DNA of 64,000 nucleotides from Chromatiales bacterium (GCA_014323925.1 JACONC010000002.1:153354-217353); one strand, 5' to 3'. Counted from the stretch's first letter, positions 8,999-18,510 are shown. Notes: generated by a model not told the origin, from the letters alone. Translations and numbers: made by a program.

Positions 8999-9649
8999 AT
9001 GATTCCATCCGAGGCGCTGAAAATCAATGAGATTTTCTACTCTCTGCAAGGTGAGTCTTTAACCAGCGGTATACCGACTCTGTTCATTAGACTGACTGGT
9101 TGTCCTTTACGCTGTCGTTATTGTGATACCGAATATGCTTTTAGCGAAGGTAAGTGGGTAACTATAAACGATATTATCAAACACACTGAAGAGAGCAAAG
9201 CTGACTATGTTACGGTAACCGGCGGTGAGCCGTTGGCTCAAAAACGCTGCCTCAATTTACTACATAGATTATGCGATACAGGCTATCTGGTGTCTTTAGA
9301 AACCAGCGGTGCGCACGATATATCGGCAGTAGATAAACGCGTAACTATCGTGATGGATATCAAAACACCTGGTTCTGGCGAAGCCAAGCGCAACCGCTAC
9401 GCCAACATCTCTCAACTAGATGCAAAAGATCAAGTTAAGTTCGTCATTTGTGACCGCAAAGACTACGACTGGGCTAAATCACTGCTCCAAGAACACGCAC
9501 TGCACCAAAAATGTAATGTGCTTTTTTCACCGGCATGGGAAAAACAAAACGCTGGCAAACTTGCCGAGTGGATACTCACTGATGGACTTCCAGTACGAAT
9601 GCAACTGCAGTTACACAAAATCCTCTGGGGAGACATACGCGGACGGTGA
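8999..9649 (+). CDS. queE: 7-carboxy-7-deazaguanine synthase QueE
   Basis: Starting at ATG 8999 (a TTG lies just before it), the 216-residue radical SAM protein has the cluster-binding motif CX3CX2C as C35, C39 and C42 (CPLRCRYCDT). The substrate/SAM region is VTGGEPLAQ. It converts 6-carboxytetrahydropterin to 7-carboxy-7-deazaguanine in the queuosine pathway. It follows cpoB by 3 bases and overlaps queC by 4 bases, so the two are probably translated together. The QueD and QueF steps are not in this window. Confidence 0.95.
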   Translation: MIPSEALKINEIFYSLQGESLTSGIPTLFIRLTGCPLRCRYCDTEYAFSEGKWVTINDIIKHTEESKADYVTVTGGEPLAQKRCLNLLHRLCDTGYLVSLETSGAHDISAVDKRVTIVMDIKTPGSGEAKRNRYANISQLDAKDQVKFVICDRKDYDWAKSLLQEHALHQKCNVLFSPAWEKQNAGKLAEWILTDGLPVRMQLQLHKILWGDIRGR

Positions 9650-10347
9650 ATACTCATTTTCGGTCTAGTGCTGTAGTATTACTGTCGGGCGGACTGGACT
9701 CAGCAACAGTGTTGGCAATCGCAAAGCAACAAGGCTATCTTTGTTATGCACTTAGTTTTGACTACGGACAGCGACACGCAGTAGAACTTGCAGCGGCAAA
9801 ACGGATTGTGAAGTTTATGGGTGTAAAAAAACACCTTATTTTCTCTCTACCGTTAGATGCAATAGGTGGTTCCGCTTTAACCGACCCGGCACTCGTAGTT
9901 CCTACTACACTGCAAGATGAGAACAATCCGGAGGATTCCATCCCTGCTACTTATGTGCCAGCGAGAAACCTAATATTTTTATCTATTGCATTGGCGTGGG
10001 CAGAGAGCCTAAATATTGATACCATATTTATTGGTGTAAATGTGATAGATTATTCAGGTTATCCTGATTGTCGCTTAGGATTTATAAATGCTTTCAGGGA
10101 AATTGCTAAATTAGCAACCCGAAGCGGCATACAGCAAAAAAAAATCAGTATAAAAACACCTCTAATATCCATGCGTAAATCAGAAATTATTGAATGTGGA
10201 ACTAAACTGGGGATAGACTATTCGCTAACTGTCTCGTGCTATCAAGCTAACGACGAAGGTAAAGCCTGCGGGGTATGCGATGCTTGCCGCTTTAGACAGC
10301 AAGGCTTCAAAGAAGCTGGCATTGCCGACCCTACTTGCTATTACTAA
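9646..10347 (+). CDS. queC: 7-cyano-7-deazaguanine synthase QueC
   Basis: The 233-residue protein starts at GTG 9646, overlapping the queE TGA. It has an N-type ATP pyrophosphatase P-loop SGGLDS (14-19) and C-terminal zinc cysteines C198, C208, C211 and C214 (CGVCDAC). It makes preQ0 from 7-carboxy-7-deazaguanine using ATP and ammonia, a precursor of queuosine in tRNA (in some bacteria of modified DNA). The arrangement tol-cpoB-queE-queC matches Pseudomonas. No DNA deazaguanine modification genes are visible nearby, so tRNA queuosine is the likely use. Confidence 0.96.
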   Translation: MNTHFRSSAVVLLSGGLDSATVLAIAKQQGYLCYALSFDYGQRHAVELAAAKRIVKFMGVKKHLIFSLPLDAIGGSALTDPALVVPTTLQDENNPEDSIPATYVPARNLIFLSIALAWAESLNIDTIFIGVNVIDYSGYPDCRLGFINAFREIAKLATRSGIQQKKISIKTPLISMRKSEIIECGTKLGIDYSLTVSCYQANDEGKACGVCDACRFRQQGFKEAGIADPTCYY

Positions 10348-10368
10348 AAAACAGTCTACTAGAAAGAT

Positions 10369-10551
10369 ATGATTATCTCGCACAAGCAAAAAGTAATATT
10401 TATAAAATTAGCGAAAGTTGCAGGTACCTCATTTGAGATAGCGCTTGCCAAATACTGCGGTGCCGACGACATTATTACGCCTCTCAATAGATCAGACAAA
10501 GATGTTAAAGGGTTTGGGTACAATGCTGCACAAAACTATAAATCTCCTTAA
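10369..10551 (+). pseudogene. truncated sulfotransferase-like fragment
   Basis: The 60-residue ORF MIISHKQKVIFIKLAKVAGT...CGADDIITPL...AAQNYKSP resembles the first quarter of a sulfotransferase-family protein (about 230 residues) that typically begins MIISHKHKFIFIKTRKTAGTS. The KVAGTS segment would be the 5'-phosphosulfate-binding loop. It then stops, and I find no continuation in any frame before pgsA. No clear ribosome-binding site is present. It is most likely a remnant left after deletion downstream of queC. It could instead be a genuine small protein, but it lacks the catalytic remainder. Confidence 0.55.
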
Positions 10552-10587
10552 TACTGGCCGTCATATAGAGCCAAGCTAGAGGCGATC

Positions 10588-10617
10588 CTAAGTAGATAAA
10601 CACAAAACACTACTTAG
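10588..10617. terminator. inverted repeat in queC/pgsA convergent gap
   Basis: CTAAGTAG (10588-10595) and CTACTTAG (10610-10617) form a perfect 8-bp stem with a 14-base A-rich loop between two convergent transcription units. It may act as a bidirectional terminator, but no strong T-run follows on either strand, so the assignment is weak. Confidence 0.3.
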
Positions 10618-10639
10618 CAATTATTATCTCTAGTCATGT

Positions 10640-11197
10640 TCATTCTTTACGCATAGATTTCCACGCCGTCCTTAGGTAGTCGAGCATAGATATTAAGGTG
10701 AGTATTGCAGCGAAATATAGCAGTATTACACCGACTTGATTTATATTTATACCCAGTACCGGATAGTGCCACAACAACACACCAATGGCAATAGCTTGCG
10801 CAATGGTTTTCAACTTAGCGATAGCGGATACTGCCACCAAAGATCTTTTACCTATTTCTGCCATCCACTCGCGCAATGCACTCACTGTGATTTCTCGTCC
10901 GATAATAACCAGTGCTGGCAAAGTAATAATAATGTCCTGCTCGCGGCCGACAATCAACACTAAAGCAGTACTGATTACCAACTTGTCGGCTACCGGGTCA
11001 AGGAATGTGCCTAAAGCACTTTGTTGCTTGAAACGTCTTGCCAAATAACCGTCCAGCCAGTCGGTCAACATTGCAACTACGAATATCAATGTGCAAAGGT
11101 ATAAACTCCAACGATACGGCAAGTAAAAAAACACTATCAATAAAGGTATTGACAGAATACGCGAGAAGGTCAGGATATTAGGTATTTTTGCGTTCAT
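10640..11197 (-). CDS. pgsA: CDP-diacylglycerol--glycerol-3-phosphate 3-phosphatidyltransferase PgsA
   Basis: The 185-residue polytopic membrane protein has the CDP-alcohol phosphatidyltransferase motif DGX2ARX8GX3DX3D around residues 48-70 (DWLDGYLARRF, GTFLDPVADK). Several hydrophobic spans surround it. It makes phosphatidylglycerol phosphate, the first committed step to phosphatidylglycerol and cardiolipin. It lies 7 bases downstream of uvrC, the same uvrC-pgsA order as in E. coli, so it is probably expressed from the uvrC transcript. Confidence 0.95.
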   Translation of the reverse strand: MNAKIPNILTFSRILSIPLLIVFFYLPYRWSLYLCTLIFVVAMLTDWLDGYLARRFKQQSALGTFLDPVADKLVISTALVLIVGREQDIIITLPALVIIGREITVSALREWMAEIGKRSLVAVSAIAKLKTIAQAIAIGVLLWHYPVLGININQVGVILLYFAAILTLISMLDYLRTAWKSMRKE

Positions 11198-11204
11198 GTT
11201 GCTG

Positions 11205-13037
11205 CTACTTCACATATTCTTCGTGCAATGTCCGGTATACCGACTCCGCTATTTTCAGACTAATACCCGGCACTTTCTTGAGTTCCTCTACGCTAGCTTT
11301 GTTGACACCTTGTAGTCCACCAAAATAGCGTAACAAAGACTGGCGGCGTTTGGCCCCTAACCCTGCTATATCCTCAAGCATAGATCGCCGTCTTGCTTTG
11401 TCGCGTTTTCTACGGTGGCCACCAATAGCAAAACGATGTGCTTCGTCTCGTATCTGTTGTATTAAGTGCAGTGCTGGTGAGTCTGGCTGCAATTTCATCT
11501 CGATGTTTAACTCGCCATTTATCAATGTTTCTAGTCCTGGTTTACGCTCCGCGCCTTTAGCAATACCAATGATGGTAACATCGGCTAACCCCAGTTCCGC
11601 TAAAACTCTTTGTGCTTCACTGGTTTGCCCTTTACCGCCGTCAACAAAAAGGACATCAGGTATTTTACCGCCTTCGGACTTAACGCGCGTGTAGCGTCTT
11701 TTCAGCACCTGTCGCATAGCTGCGTAATCATCTCCTCCGGTAATATCATTGATGTTGAACCGCCTGTAATCTTGCTTAAGTGCGCCGTTTTGATCAAATA
11801 CAACACAAGCCGCAATGGTTTTTTCGCCCATTGTGTGGCTAACATCAAAGCACTCCATACGAGTAGGTAGTTTTGATAAATTGAGTGCCTCTTGCATACT
11901 CTGCAAACGCTTGTGCATACCAGTGCGCGATAATAATTTGGCTTGTAATGCAATATCGGCGTTCTTAATAGCCAGTTCCAGATATTTTTTCTTCTTGCCA
12001 TGTATCGCTCGACTAAGCAGTTTCACTTTGCGATTGGATTTGTCACTTAACATTGCCGCTAGCGTTTCTTGATCATCTGGTTGATGACTGAAAATAATCT
12101 CGTTCGGAATAGGGTGCCGGAGATAATACTGCCCGGCAAATGTAGTGAGCAATCGCACGATATCTATATCGTTGTTCGGTAGGGTCGGATAAAAAGCCTT
12201 ATTACCTATGTTCATTCCACCGCGGATATTGAATACTTGCACGCAAGCGTGTGTTTCTTTAATGTTGGCAGCGATAATATCGGTATCCCCGCCGTCACCA
12301 GTAATGAGTTGCTGATCAGAGACTTGGCGCAAAGTTGCGACTTGATCCCTGTAGTGCGCTGCTTCTTCATAATTCAAGGATTGAGCGGCTTTATCCATAC
12401 GATTAATCAAAGATTCAATTAGGCTACGACTATTACCCTTTAAAAATTGCACTGCGTACGATAATTCTTTTCGATAATTTTGTTGGCTGATATAGCCCAC
12501 ACAAGGTGCACTGCATCTTTTGATTTGATATTGTAAGCAGGGACGCGTCCTATTTTTGAAATATGAAGGCCTACAAGTGCGTAGCTTAAACAACTTTTGC
12601 AATAGATTGAGCGTCAATCTAACAGCAGAAACACTAGGATAGGGACCGTAGTATTGCTCGTTACTGTTACGAGCGCCGCGATAAAAAGCAATGCGCGGAA
12701 ATTCCTCGGCATCTGATATATAGATATATGGGTAACTTTTATCGTCGCGCAATAACACATTGTAACGCGGCTTATACTTTTTGATTAGGTTGTTTTCTAA
12801 TAGCAATGCTTCAGCTTCGGTGCGAGTCACAGTGATGTGAATGTTGGCAATTTGATTAACCATACTTTTGGTTTTATACGATAAGCCATGTTTTCTAAAA
12901 TACGATGCGATACGTTTTTTGAGATCTTTGGCTTTGCCTACATATAATCGCTCACCGTCGGCGTTCAGCATTTGATAGGTACCCGATACATGGGGAAGGG
13001 CAGCTATAAATTCCTTGGCATCAAACTTGCTATCCAT
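11205..13037 (-). CDS. uvrC: excinuclease ABC subunit C
   Basis: The 610-residue protein has the N-terminal GIY-YIG nuclease domain (GTYQMLNADGERLYVGKAKDL near residue 19). A Cys-rich segment (CRPSYFKNRTRPCLQYQIKRC) and a UVR motif follow. The RNase H-like C-terminal nuclease contains ECFDVSHTMG and VDGGKGQ, and tandem helix-hairpin-helix elements lie at the end (LEDIAGLGAKRRQSLLRYFG). It makes both incisions in nucleotide excision repair with UvrAB. Length is standard, and all domains are present. Confidence 0.98.
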   Translation of the reverse strand: MDSKFDAKEFIAALPHVSGTYQMLNADGERLYVGKAKDLKKRIASYFRKHGLSYKTKSMVNQIANIHITVTRTEAEALLLENNLIKKYKPRYNVLLRDDKSYPYIYISDAEEFPRIAFYRGARNSNEQYYGPYPSVSAVRLTLNLLQKLFKLRTCRPSYFKNRTRPCLQYQIKRCSAPCVGYISQQNYRKELSYAVQFLKGNSRSLIESLINRMDKAAQSLNYEEAAHYRDQVATLRQVSDQQLITGDGGDTDIIAANIKETHACVQVFNIRGGMNIGNKAFYPTLPNNDIDIVRLLTTFAGQYYLRHPIPNEIIFSHQPDDQETLAAMLSDKSNRKVKLLSRAIHGKKKKYLELAIKNADIALQAKLLSRTGMHKRLQSMQEALNLSKLPTRMECFDVSHTMGEKTIAACVVFDQNGALKQDYRRFNINDITGGDDYAAMRQVLKRRYTRVKSEGGKIPDVLFVDGGKGQTSEAQRVLAELGLADVTIIGIAKGAERKPGLETLINGELNIEMKLQPDSPALHLIQQIRDEAHRFAIGGHRRKRDKARRRSMLEDIAGLGAKRRQSLLRYFGGLQGVNKASVEELKKVPGISLKIAESVYRTLHEEYVK

Positions 13038-13064
13038 ATATACCTTGATGATCTCTGTCGTTAT

Positions 13065-13703
13065 TTAATTGGCTGACATTAGTTTAGCAATCTTTGCAAA
13101 AATTGCTTCAAATTGGCGCTTGTTCAGCCGCCCAGTTTGTATGTTATAGCGGCTACAATGATAGCAATCTACCAACCTTACACGGGCGGGAAGCGTATGT
13201 ATTGCACCGTGCTTAAAAGTGTATGCTGATTGCTTCAAGCCGTAGGCGCGCACGATAGCTGAATGTGCGATATGTCCTAATGCGAGGAGGATGGCACCAA
13301 ATTGCAACGCGCGTATCTCTGCTCTCAAAAAACGATTGCAGGCCTTAATTTCTTCAAGATTGGGTTTGTTATCTGGTGGCAGACATTTCACTGCATTGGT
13401 GATTCTGCAATTTTTTAGTTTTAATCCATCTTTGCGAGAAGTCGACACTGGTTGATTACTAAATCCATATTTATGAAGCGTTTTATAAAGCAGTAGACCA
13501 GCGTAGTCACCGGTAAAAACTCTACCGCTACGATTAGCTCCGTGTTTACCAGGAGCTAAACCGACAATCACCAAATCGGCACGCTCAGCTCCCAAAGGCG
13601 GCACTGGCGCACAGTGGTAATCGGGATATATTTTTTTTGTCTGCTTCAGATAATCGGCAAGACGGCTACAACATCGGCAATTAGAATTAAAATAGCGAGA
13701 CAT
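13065..13703 (-). CDS. uracil-DNA glycosylase, family 5 (UDGb-like)
   Basis: The 212-residue protein carries the UDGb motif GLAPGKHGANRSGRVFTGD at 48-66, whose variant active site lacks the usual catalytic Asp/Asn of other families. The C-terminal motif is YHCSRYNIQTGRL. Cysteines at 9, 12, 107 and 122 fit the 4Fe-4S ligands of families 4 and 5. Family 5 enzymes remove uracil, and often hypoxanthine, from DNA. It lies between fabH (21 bases) and uvrC (27 bases) on the same strand. Family assignment is firm; exact damage range is not visible. Confidence 0.88.
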   Translation of the reverse strand: MSRYFNSNCRCCSRLADYLKQTKKIYPDYHCAPVPPLGAERADLVIVGLAPGKHGANRSGRVFTGDYAGLLLYKTLHKYGFSNQPVSTSRKDGLKLKNCRITNAVKCLPPDNKPNLEEIKACNRFLRAEIRALQFGAILLALGHIAHSAIVRAYGLKQSAYTFKHGAIHTLPARVRLVDCYHCSRYNIQTGRLNKRQFEAIFAKIAKLMSAN

Positions 13704-13724
13704 GGCGCCGGGTATGCGATATGT

Positions 13725-14675
13725 TCAAAACTTAAGCAATGCAGATCCCCAAGTAAAGCCGCCACCAAACGCTGCAAGCATTATGGTATCCTCAGATTGT
13801 ATACGCTGATCCCTAATTGCCTCGTCTAATGCCAGAGGAATAGAAGCAGCCGATGTATTTGCATGTTTATCCACCGTAACAACGACGCGCTCCATCGGCA
13901 ACGCTAATTTCTTGGCAATTGCAGAAAGGATGCGCAAATTAGCTTGATGGGGTACTAGCCAGTCTATAGCACCGCGTTCTAAATTATTCGCTGCCAATGT
14001 TTCGTCAACAATCTGTCCTAATGTTTTAACTGCGGTCTTAAAGACTTCGCTACCTTTCATTCTGATATAGCAATTTCCTGATGCCGGCATCCCGTCGACA
14101 TACAATAACTCTTCGTATTGACCGTCGGCGTGTATATGGGTGGAATAAATGCCGGGTTTGGTGTCGGCTTGCAACACAACAGCACCCGCACCGTCGCCAA
14201 AAAGTACACAGGTTGATCGATCGCTCCAGTCAATGATATGGGATAATATCTCAGTGCCGACAACCAATGCACATTTGGCACCGCCGGTTTTAATGAAACG
14301 ATTCGCTATATCCAAAGCATAAACAAAACCAGTGCAGACTGCCTGCACATCAAAAGCTGGGCATTGGTGGATGCCTAACCTGCGCTGCATTATGCAAGCA
14401 TTGCTCGGAAAAACTTTATCAGGGGTAGTGGTCGCACAAATTAGCAAATCTATATCTTTGTTAGCCACACCTGCCATCTGCATCGCCTTCAGCGCAGCAT
14501 AATAACCCAGTGCACTGCTACTCTCTGCGTCCGCAGCAATATGCCTTTGCTGCACACCCGTACGTTCGCGTATCCACTGGTCCGAAGTATCTACCATTTT
14601 CTCCAAGTCTTTATTACTCAGAATTTTCTTAGGTAAGTACGAACCGCTACCGGTTATTTTTGCGTATACAGTCAT
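13725..14675 (-). CDS. fabH: beta-ketoacyl-ACP synthase III FabH
   Basis: The 316-residue thiolase-fold protein has the KAS III triad C114 (AVCTGFVYA), H243 (PHQANLRI) and N273 (KHANTSAASIP). It condenses acetyl-CoA with malonyl-ACP to start fatty acid synthesis. Its ATG overlaps the plsX stop (TAATG), giving the common yceD-rpmF-plsX-fabH order. In E. coli fabD and fabG follow; here a uracil-DNA glycosylase gene takes that place. Confidence 0.97.
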   Translation of the reverse strand: MTVYAKITGSGSYLPKKILSNKDLEKMVDTSDQWIRERTGVQQRHIAADAESSSALGYYAALKAMQMAGVANKDIDLLICATTTPDKVFPSNACIMQRRLGIHQCPAFDVQAVCTGFVYALDIANRFIKTGGAKCALVVGTEILSHIIDWSDRSTCVLFGDGAGAVVLQADTKPGIYSTHIHADGQYEELLYVDGMPASGNCYIRMKGSEVFKTAVKTLGQIVDETLAANNLERGAIDWLVPHQANLRILSAIAKKLALPMERVVVTVDKHANTSAASIPLALDEAIRDQRIQSEDTIMLAAFGGGFTWGSALLKF

Positions 14676-15691
14676 TATTCAACAAGCATCTCTTCAAGCT
14701 GTTTATCTATCATTTGTGGGACTTGCTTGATAGCTTCCAGACGAGCAACTTCTATCGCTTTCTTAAACGCCAACTGATCTGCTCCGCCATGGCTCTTGAT
14801 AACCACACCCTGCAAGCCTAGTAAACTTGCCCCATTATAACTACGCGCATCAATAGTCTCACTGATAAACTTAAGTGTGGGCTGAGCAAGCATAGCACTA
14901 AATTTAGTCATCAAGTTGCGATTAAATGCCTGTTTTAGCGAGTGCGCTATAAAAGCTGCGGTACCCTCAGCGGTCTTTAACGCAATATTTCCGACAAAAC
15001 CATCGGCTATCACCACATCGGCGACATCTTCGTATATACGATTAGCTTCAACATAGCCTATATAGTTTAGTTTACTAACGCGCAACTGACGGTCAGCCTC
15101 TTTAATCTGGTCATTACCTTTGATAGTTTCTTCACCTATATTGAGCAGACCAATGCGAGGCTGCTCCAGTCCATCAAACGCCGATGCCAATACTGCCCCC
15201 ATTACCGCAAACTGGAATAAGTGCTCGGCCTTGCAGTCTACATTAGCACCTAAATCCAACATATAAGTATGTCCTTTCATGGTCGGTAATGCGGTTATGA
15301 TCGCCGGCCTATCAATGCCCGCTAAAGTGCGTAATATATAACGAGATATTGCGGTTAACGCACCTGTATTGCCGGCACTCACGCAGGCCTGTGCGCGGTT
15401 TTCCCTAATTAAATTGATCGCAACCCGCATTGAAGAATCCTTTTTAGTACGAAGAGCAAGTGTTGGCGGCTCGTGCATTTCTACAATTTGCGTGCTGTGT
15501 ACGCAATCTAATCGCTGTCTAGTATCAATATCTAGTGTCGCTATTTTCGTCTCTATCAGCGAGCGATCACCCACCAATAATAAATGCAAGTCATCGTATT
15601 CAGAAATCGCAGCAACCGCAGCAGGCAAGGTCACATCCAAACCATGATCGCCGCTCATTGCATCTATCGCTACGCTGATACGATCTTTCAT
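14675..15691 (-). CDS. plsX: phosphate acyltransferase PlsX
   Basis: The 338-residue protein begins ISVAIDAMSGDHG, the PlsX signature, and contains SAGNTGALTAIS and LLNIGEETIKGND. It turns acyl-ACP into acyl-phosphate for glycerolipid synthesis and acts peripherally at the membrane. It overlaps fabH by 1 base, and rpmF lies 38 bases upstream, the usual lipid/ribosome cluster. Length is normal. Confidence 0.97.
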   Translation of the reverse strand: MKDRISVAIDAMSGDHGLDVTLPAAVAAISEYDDLHLLLVGDRSLIETKIATLDIDTRQRLDCVHSTQIVEMHEPPTLALRTKKDSSMRVAINLIRENRAQACVSAGNTGALTAISRYILRTLAGIDRPAIITALPTMKGHTYMLDLGANVDCKAEHLFQFAVMGAVLASAFDGLEQPRIGLLNIGEETIKGNDQIKEADRQLRVSKLNYIGYVEANRIYEDVADVVIADGFVGNIALKTAEGTAAFIAHSLKQAFNRNLMTKFSAMLAQPTLKFISETIDARSYNGASLLGLQGVVIKSHGGADQLAFKKAIEVARLEAIKQVPQMIDKQLEEMLVE

Positions 15692-15729
15692 AACATTGTG
15701 TTATATATAAACAAGGCAATAACTTTTGC

Positions 15730-15939
15730 CTATTCTTCTTTTTCTTCTTCCTCTTCGTTATATACTGCTTTGTCAGCGATAATTTCCGCACCGCGATAAA
15801 AACCATCACTACTGATATGGTGACGGCGATGTTTAGTACCAGTTGTAGAGTCAACTGACAATGTTGGCGGCTTTACCTTATCGTGCGAGCGTCGCATATC
15901 TCGTTTAGAACGAGTTTTCCTATTTTGTTGTACAGCCAT
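15730..15939 (-). CDS. rpmF: 50S ribosomal protein L32
   Basis: The 69-residue basic protein [20 protein letters not shown] is typical L32, followed by [15 protein letters not shown]. It has an unusually acidic tail (EEEEEKEE). A GGAG site lies 7 bases before the ATG. The C-terminal zinc cysteines of some L32 proteins are absent, so this is the zinc-free type. It sits between yceD and plsX. Confidence 0.96.
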   Translation of the reverse strand: MAVQQNRKTRSKRDMRRSHDKVKPPTLSVDSTTGTKHRRHHISSDGFYRGAEIIADKAVYNEEEEEKEE

Positions 15940-15957
15940 TTTATCTCCTAAAAATAA

Positions 15958-16485
15958 TTACTCTGCTGTTTCTATGTTTCCCTCTAGCACCTTAAACGGG
16001 CTCTCATCCTTTTGGCTCCGATGACGATAACGATTTAAGTAGCTAATAAAATCGGCATTGCATTCGTCTCGGCTATTATGCATCGGGTTTTGCGGTATTA
16101 CCAACAGCAGTTCATCTTCTATTAAATCCGCTATAGCCATTTTATCCGATGCACAAACATAGTAATCGGTGTTATGCGGCAGTTGCCCGGCTTTCGCATT
16201 GCTATCAACAATACACAGCTGATTTTGCAGCTGTATACCCCATTGCATTTGATTGAGGCATCGTTGACATTCCAAATCTAAAGTTGCATCTACTTCCATC
16301 GTCAGCAAGACACAATCGTAAGCAAAGCTCCACTCAAAACCTAGTAGTGCTTCTATAGATGAGTGACAAGATGGACACAACTGCGATAACTTAGGTAACT
16401 TTTTAACCGTCAAACGACCACTGATAAATGCTTTGTTTTTTGCCAGTGCTTTATACCAAACCACCAAGGGAAGCCTTTCAACCAT
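15958..16485 (-). CDS. yceD: YceD/DUF177 family protein
   Basis: I start this at ATG 16485 (MVERLPLVVWYKALAKNKAF), giving 175 residues as in other YceD proteins. The longer reading to TTG 16578 abuts the dapB stop but adds non-family sequence. The core has TLDLECQRCLNQM and DLIEDELLLVIPQNPMH, matching the ECQRC and EDEIILALPVVPVH motifs of E. coli YceD. The family is linked to 23S rRNA accumulation and is cytoplasmic. It is co-directional with rpmF, 18 bases downstream. The start is moderately sure. Confidence 0.85.
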   Translation of the reverse strand: MVERLPLVVWYKALAKNKAFISGRLTVKKLPKLSQLCPSCHSSIEALLGFEWSFAYDCVLLTMEVDATLDLECQRCLNQMQWGIQLQNQLCIVDSNAKAGQLPHNTDYYVCASDKMAIADLIEDELLLVIPQNPMHNSRDECNADFISYLNRYRHRSQKDESPFKVLEGNIETAE

Positions 16486-16578
16486 CAGGCTGCTTATTCT
16501 ATATGTTGTAGGCGGATTGTCCAAACCTCGTTTATCTAAATAGTATTTAGCACAATCCGATCTTGCCGAAACGGGCAA

Positions 16579-17355
16579 TTATACAGGAAATTTTATAACA
16601 TCTTGCATTGTATAAACTCTACCTGCTTTTTGCCGTGTTTCAACAAGCCAACGAGCGGCTTGTATAGCACCATTAGCAAACACAGAACGATCCATAGCTT
16701 CGTGTCTAATTTCTACCCGCTCTCTATTCAGCGAAAAAAAGACTCTGTGCTCACCTGTTATTAGACCTTCGCGGTACGACTCTATGGGAATGTCATCTGA
16801 GTGCGCACCACTATGTTTGGCAATAATATCCCTCATTCTCAGAGCAGTCCCAGATGGCTTATCTTTCTTCTCTTTGTGATGCGTTTCAATGATATCGACT
16901 TGTGCAGCTTTAGCCCAAGCTGTGCGGGCTACATATTCTAATAGCTTATAACAAAGATTGGCACCCATGCTCATGTTCGGCGACATAAGCATTGGAATGT
17001 TTTTAGCGAAGGTTTGCAGTTTTTCTTTTTGCTCAAAGTCAAAACCAGTCACACCAATGACGATAGGTCGTTTGGTGTCGACGCAACTTTGTGCTGCATC
17101 AATTACTGACGAAGTTACCGAAAAATCAATCAGTACATCAAAATCACCTGCAGCCATCGTGTCTGAGGGTTCGATGATTGTTTGTATATCTGTTTTTGAA
17201 ATTTCGCATAGAGGTTTCTTTATCGCCGGCGAGGTGGGGTTATCGTAGGCGTGTGTAACAGTCATGCCAGCATGGTTTGCCATCTCTCTAGCAATTGTTC
17301 TACCCATAAGGCCGGCCACGCCATTGATTGCGATTCTAATTGGTTGTTGTTCCAT
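16579..17355 (-). CDS. dapB: 4-hydroxy-tetrahydrodipicolinate reductase DapB
   Basis: The 258-residue protein has the NAD(P)-binding GVAGLMGR (12-19), GVTGF (101-105) and the catalytic block with H159, H160 and K163 followed by DKPSGTA. It reduces hydroxytetrahydrodipicolinate in lysine/diaminopimelate synthesis. It follows dnaJ by 27 bases, the common dnaK-dnaJ-dapB order. Another gene of the same pathway, dapF, is elsewhere in this window at 42533-43393. Confidence 0.97.
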   Translation of the reverse strand: MEQQPIRIAINGVAGLMGRTIAREMANHAGMTVTHAYDNPTSPAIKKPLCEISKTDIQTIIEPSDTMAAGDFDVLIDFSVTSSVIDAAQSCVDTKRPIVIGVTGFDFEQKEKLQTFAKNIPMLMSPNMSMGANLCYKLLEYVARTAWAKAAQVDIIETHHKEKKDKPSGTALRMRDIIAKHSGAHSDDIPIESYREGLITGEHRVFFSLNRERVEIRHEAMDRSVFANGAIQAARWLVETRQKAGRVYTMQDVIKFPV

Positions 17356-17382
17356 TTTTTTTCAAAGTAGCAAAACCAGCGA

Positions 17383-18510
17383 TTATATATTAAGGTCAAA
17401 TTTATTCAAAAACTTTTTAATGCTATCCAACCAATTCTCAGAACGCGGAGAGTGCTCTGCGCCCGATAAAGAACCTTTTAGTTCTTCTAATAATTCGGTT
17501 TGGCGAGATGTTAGATTGATAGGTGTTTCTACATTCACAGAGCAGATTAAGTCGCCACTGCCACCTCCTCGCAGATGCTTAACGCCTTTCCCTCGCATTC
17601 TAAAATTTTTACCACTTTGCGTGCCTTTAGGTATTTTGATCTTAAGCCGTCCTGTCAAAGACGGTATTTCTACCTCTCCGCCCAAGGCTGCCATTGGAAA
17701 AGAAATAGGTATCTCGATGAGCAAATCGCCACCGCGGCGCTTGAACACTTCGTGCTTGCGTACCATTATTCTTATAAATAAATCTCCCGCCGGTCCGCCA
17801 CCAAGGCCTGCTTCACCTTCACCCGACAGACGTATATTATCTCCATCATCTATGCCTGCAGGCACCTTCACTGATAGTGTCCTAGGCACTTCTATTCTCG
17901 CCTGTCCGTGACATTTACTACACGGTTCCTCTATTACTTGACCTTGTCCTCGACAGGCTGGACAAGTCTGCTGAAACGATATAAAACCTTGCTGCATACC
18001 GACCTGACCGCGACCATGGCAGGTCGCACAATCTTTCAAACCACTACCAGGCTCTGCACCTCTACCATTACACCTGTCGCAGCTTTGCATACTGCGTATT
18101 TTGATTTTTTTCTCAGTGCCGAAAGCACTCTCTTCAAGTGTTATATTCAGGCTATATTCAAGGTCGTTGCCGCGATACGCAGTGCGGGCACGCCGTTGAC
18201 CAAATCCTCCTGCCGTCCCGCCGCTATCGAAGAAGTTATTGAATATATCGCCAAATATGTCCTGGTAATTACCACCAGCGCTGCTATTACTCACACCAGC
18301 ATGACCGAACTGGTCATAAGCTGCACGCTTTTGATCATCCGACAGGATGTCGTAAGCCTCTTTGACTTGCTTGAATTTCTGTTCCGCTTTTTTATCGCCT
18401 TTGTTGCGGTCGGGGTGATATTTCATCGCCATACGGCGATACGCTTTGCGTATTTCATCACCGCTTGCGGTTCGTGAAACTCCCAGCGTTTCGTAATATT
18501 CCTTTGCCAT
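17383..18510 (-). CDS. dnaJ: chaperone DnaJ
   Basis: The 375-residue protein has a J domain with HPD at 32-34 and a Gly/Phe-rich linker (DSGGTAGGFGQR). Four CxxCxGxG zinc repeats follow (CDRCNGRG, CATCHGRG, CPACRGQG, CSKCHGQA), then the C-terminal peptide-binding domains (VKVPAGIDDGDNIRL). The fourth repeat ends QA instead of the usual GxG. It stimulates DnaK ATPase and presents unfolded clients. It lies 86 bases downstream of dnaK and probably shares its transcript. Confidence 0.97.
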   Translation of the reverse strand: MAKEYYETLGVSRTASGDEIRKAYRRMAMKYHPDRNKGDKKAEQKFKQVKEAYDILSDDQKRAAYDQFGHAGVSNSSAGGNYQDIFGDIFNNFFDSGGTAGGFGQRRARTAYRGNDLEYSLNITLEESAFGTEKKIKIRSMQSCDRCNGRGAEPGSGLKDCATCHGRGQVGMQQGFISFQQTCPACRGQGQVIEEPCSKCHGQARIEVPRTLSVKVPAGIDDGDNIRLSGEGEAGLGGGPAGDLFIRIMVRKHEVFKRRGGDLLIEIPISFPMAALGGEVEIPSLTGRLKIKIPKGTQSGKNFRMRGKGVKHLRGGGSGDLICSVNVETPINLTSRQTELLEELKGSLSGAEHSPRSENWLDSIKKFLNKFDLNI

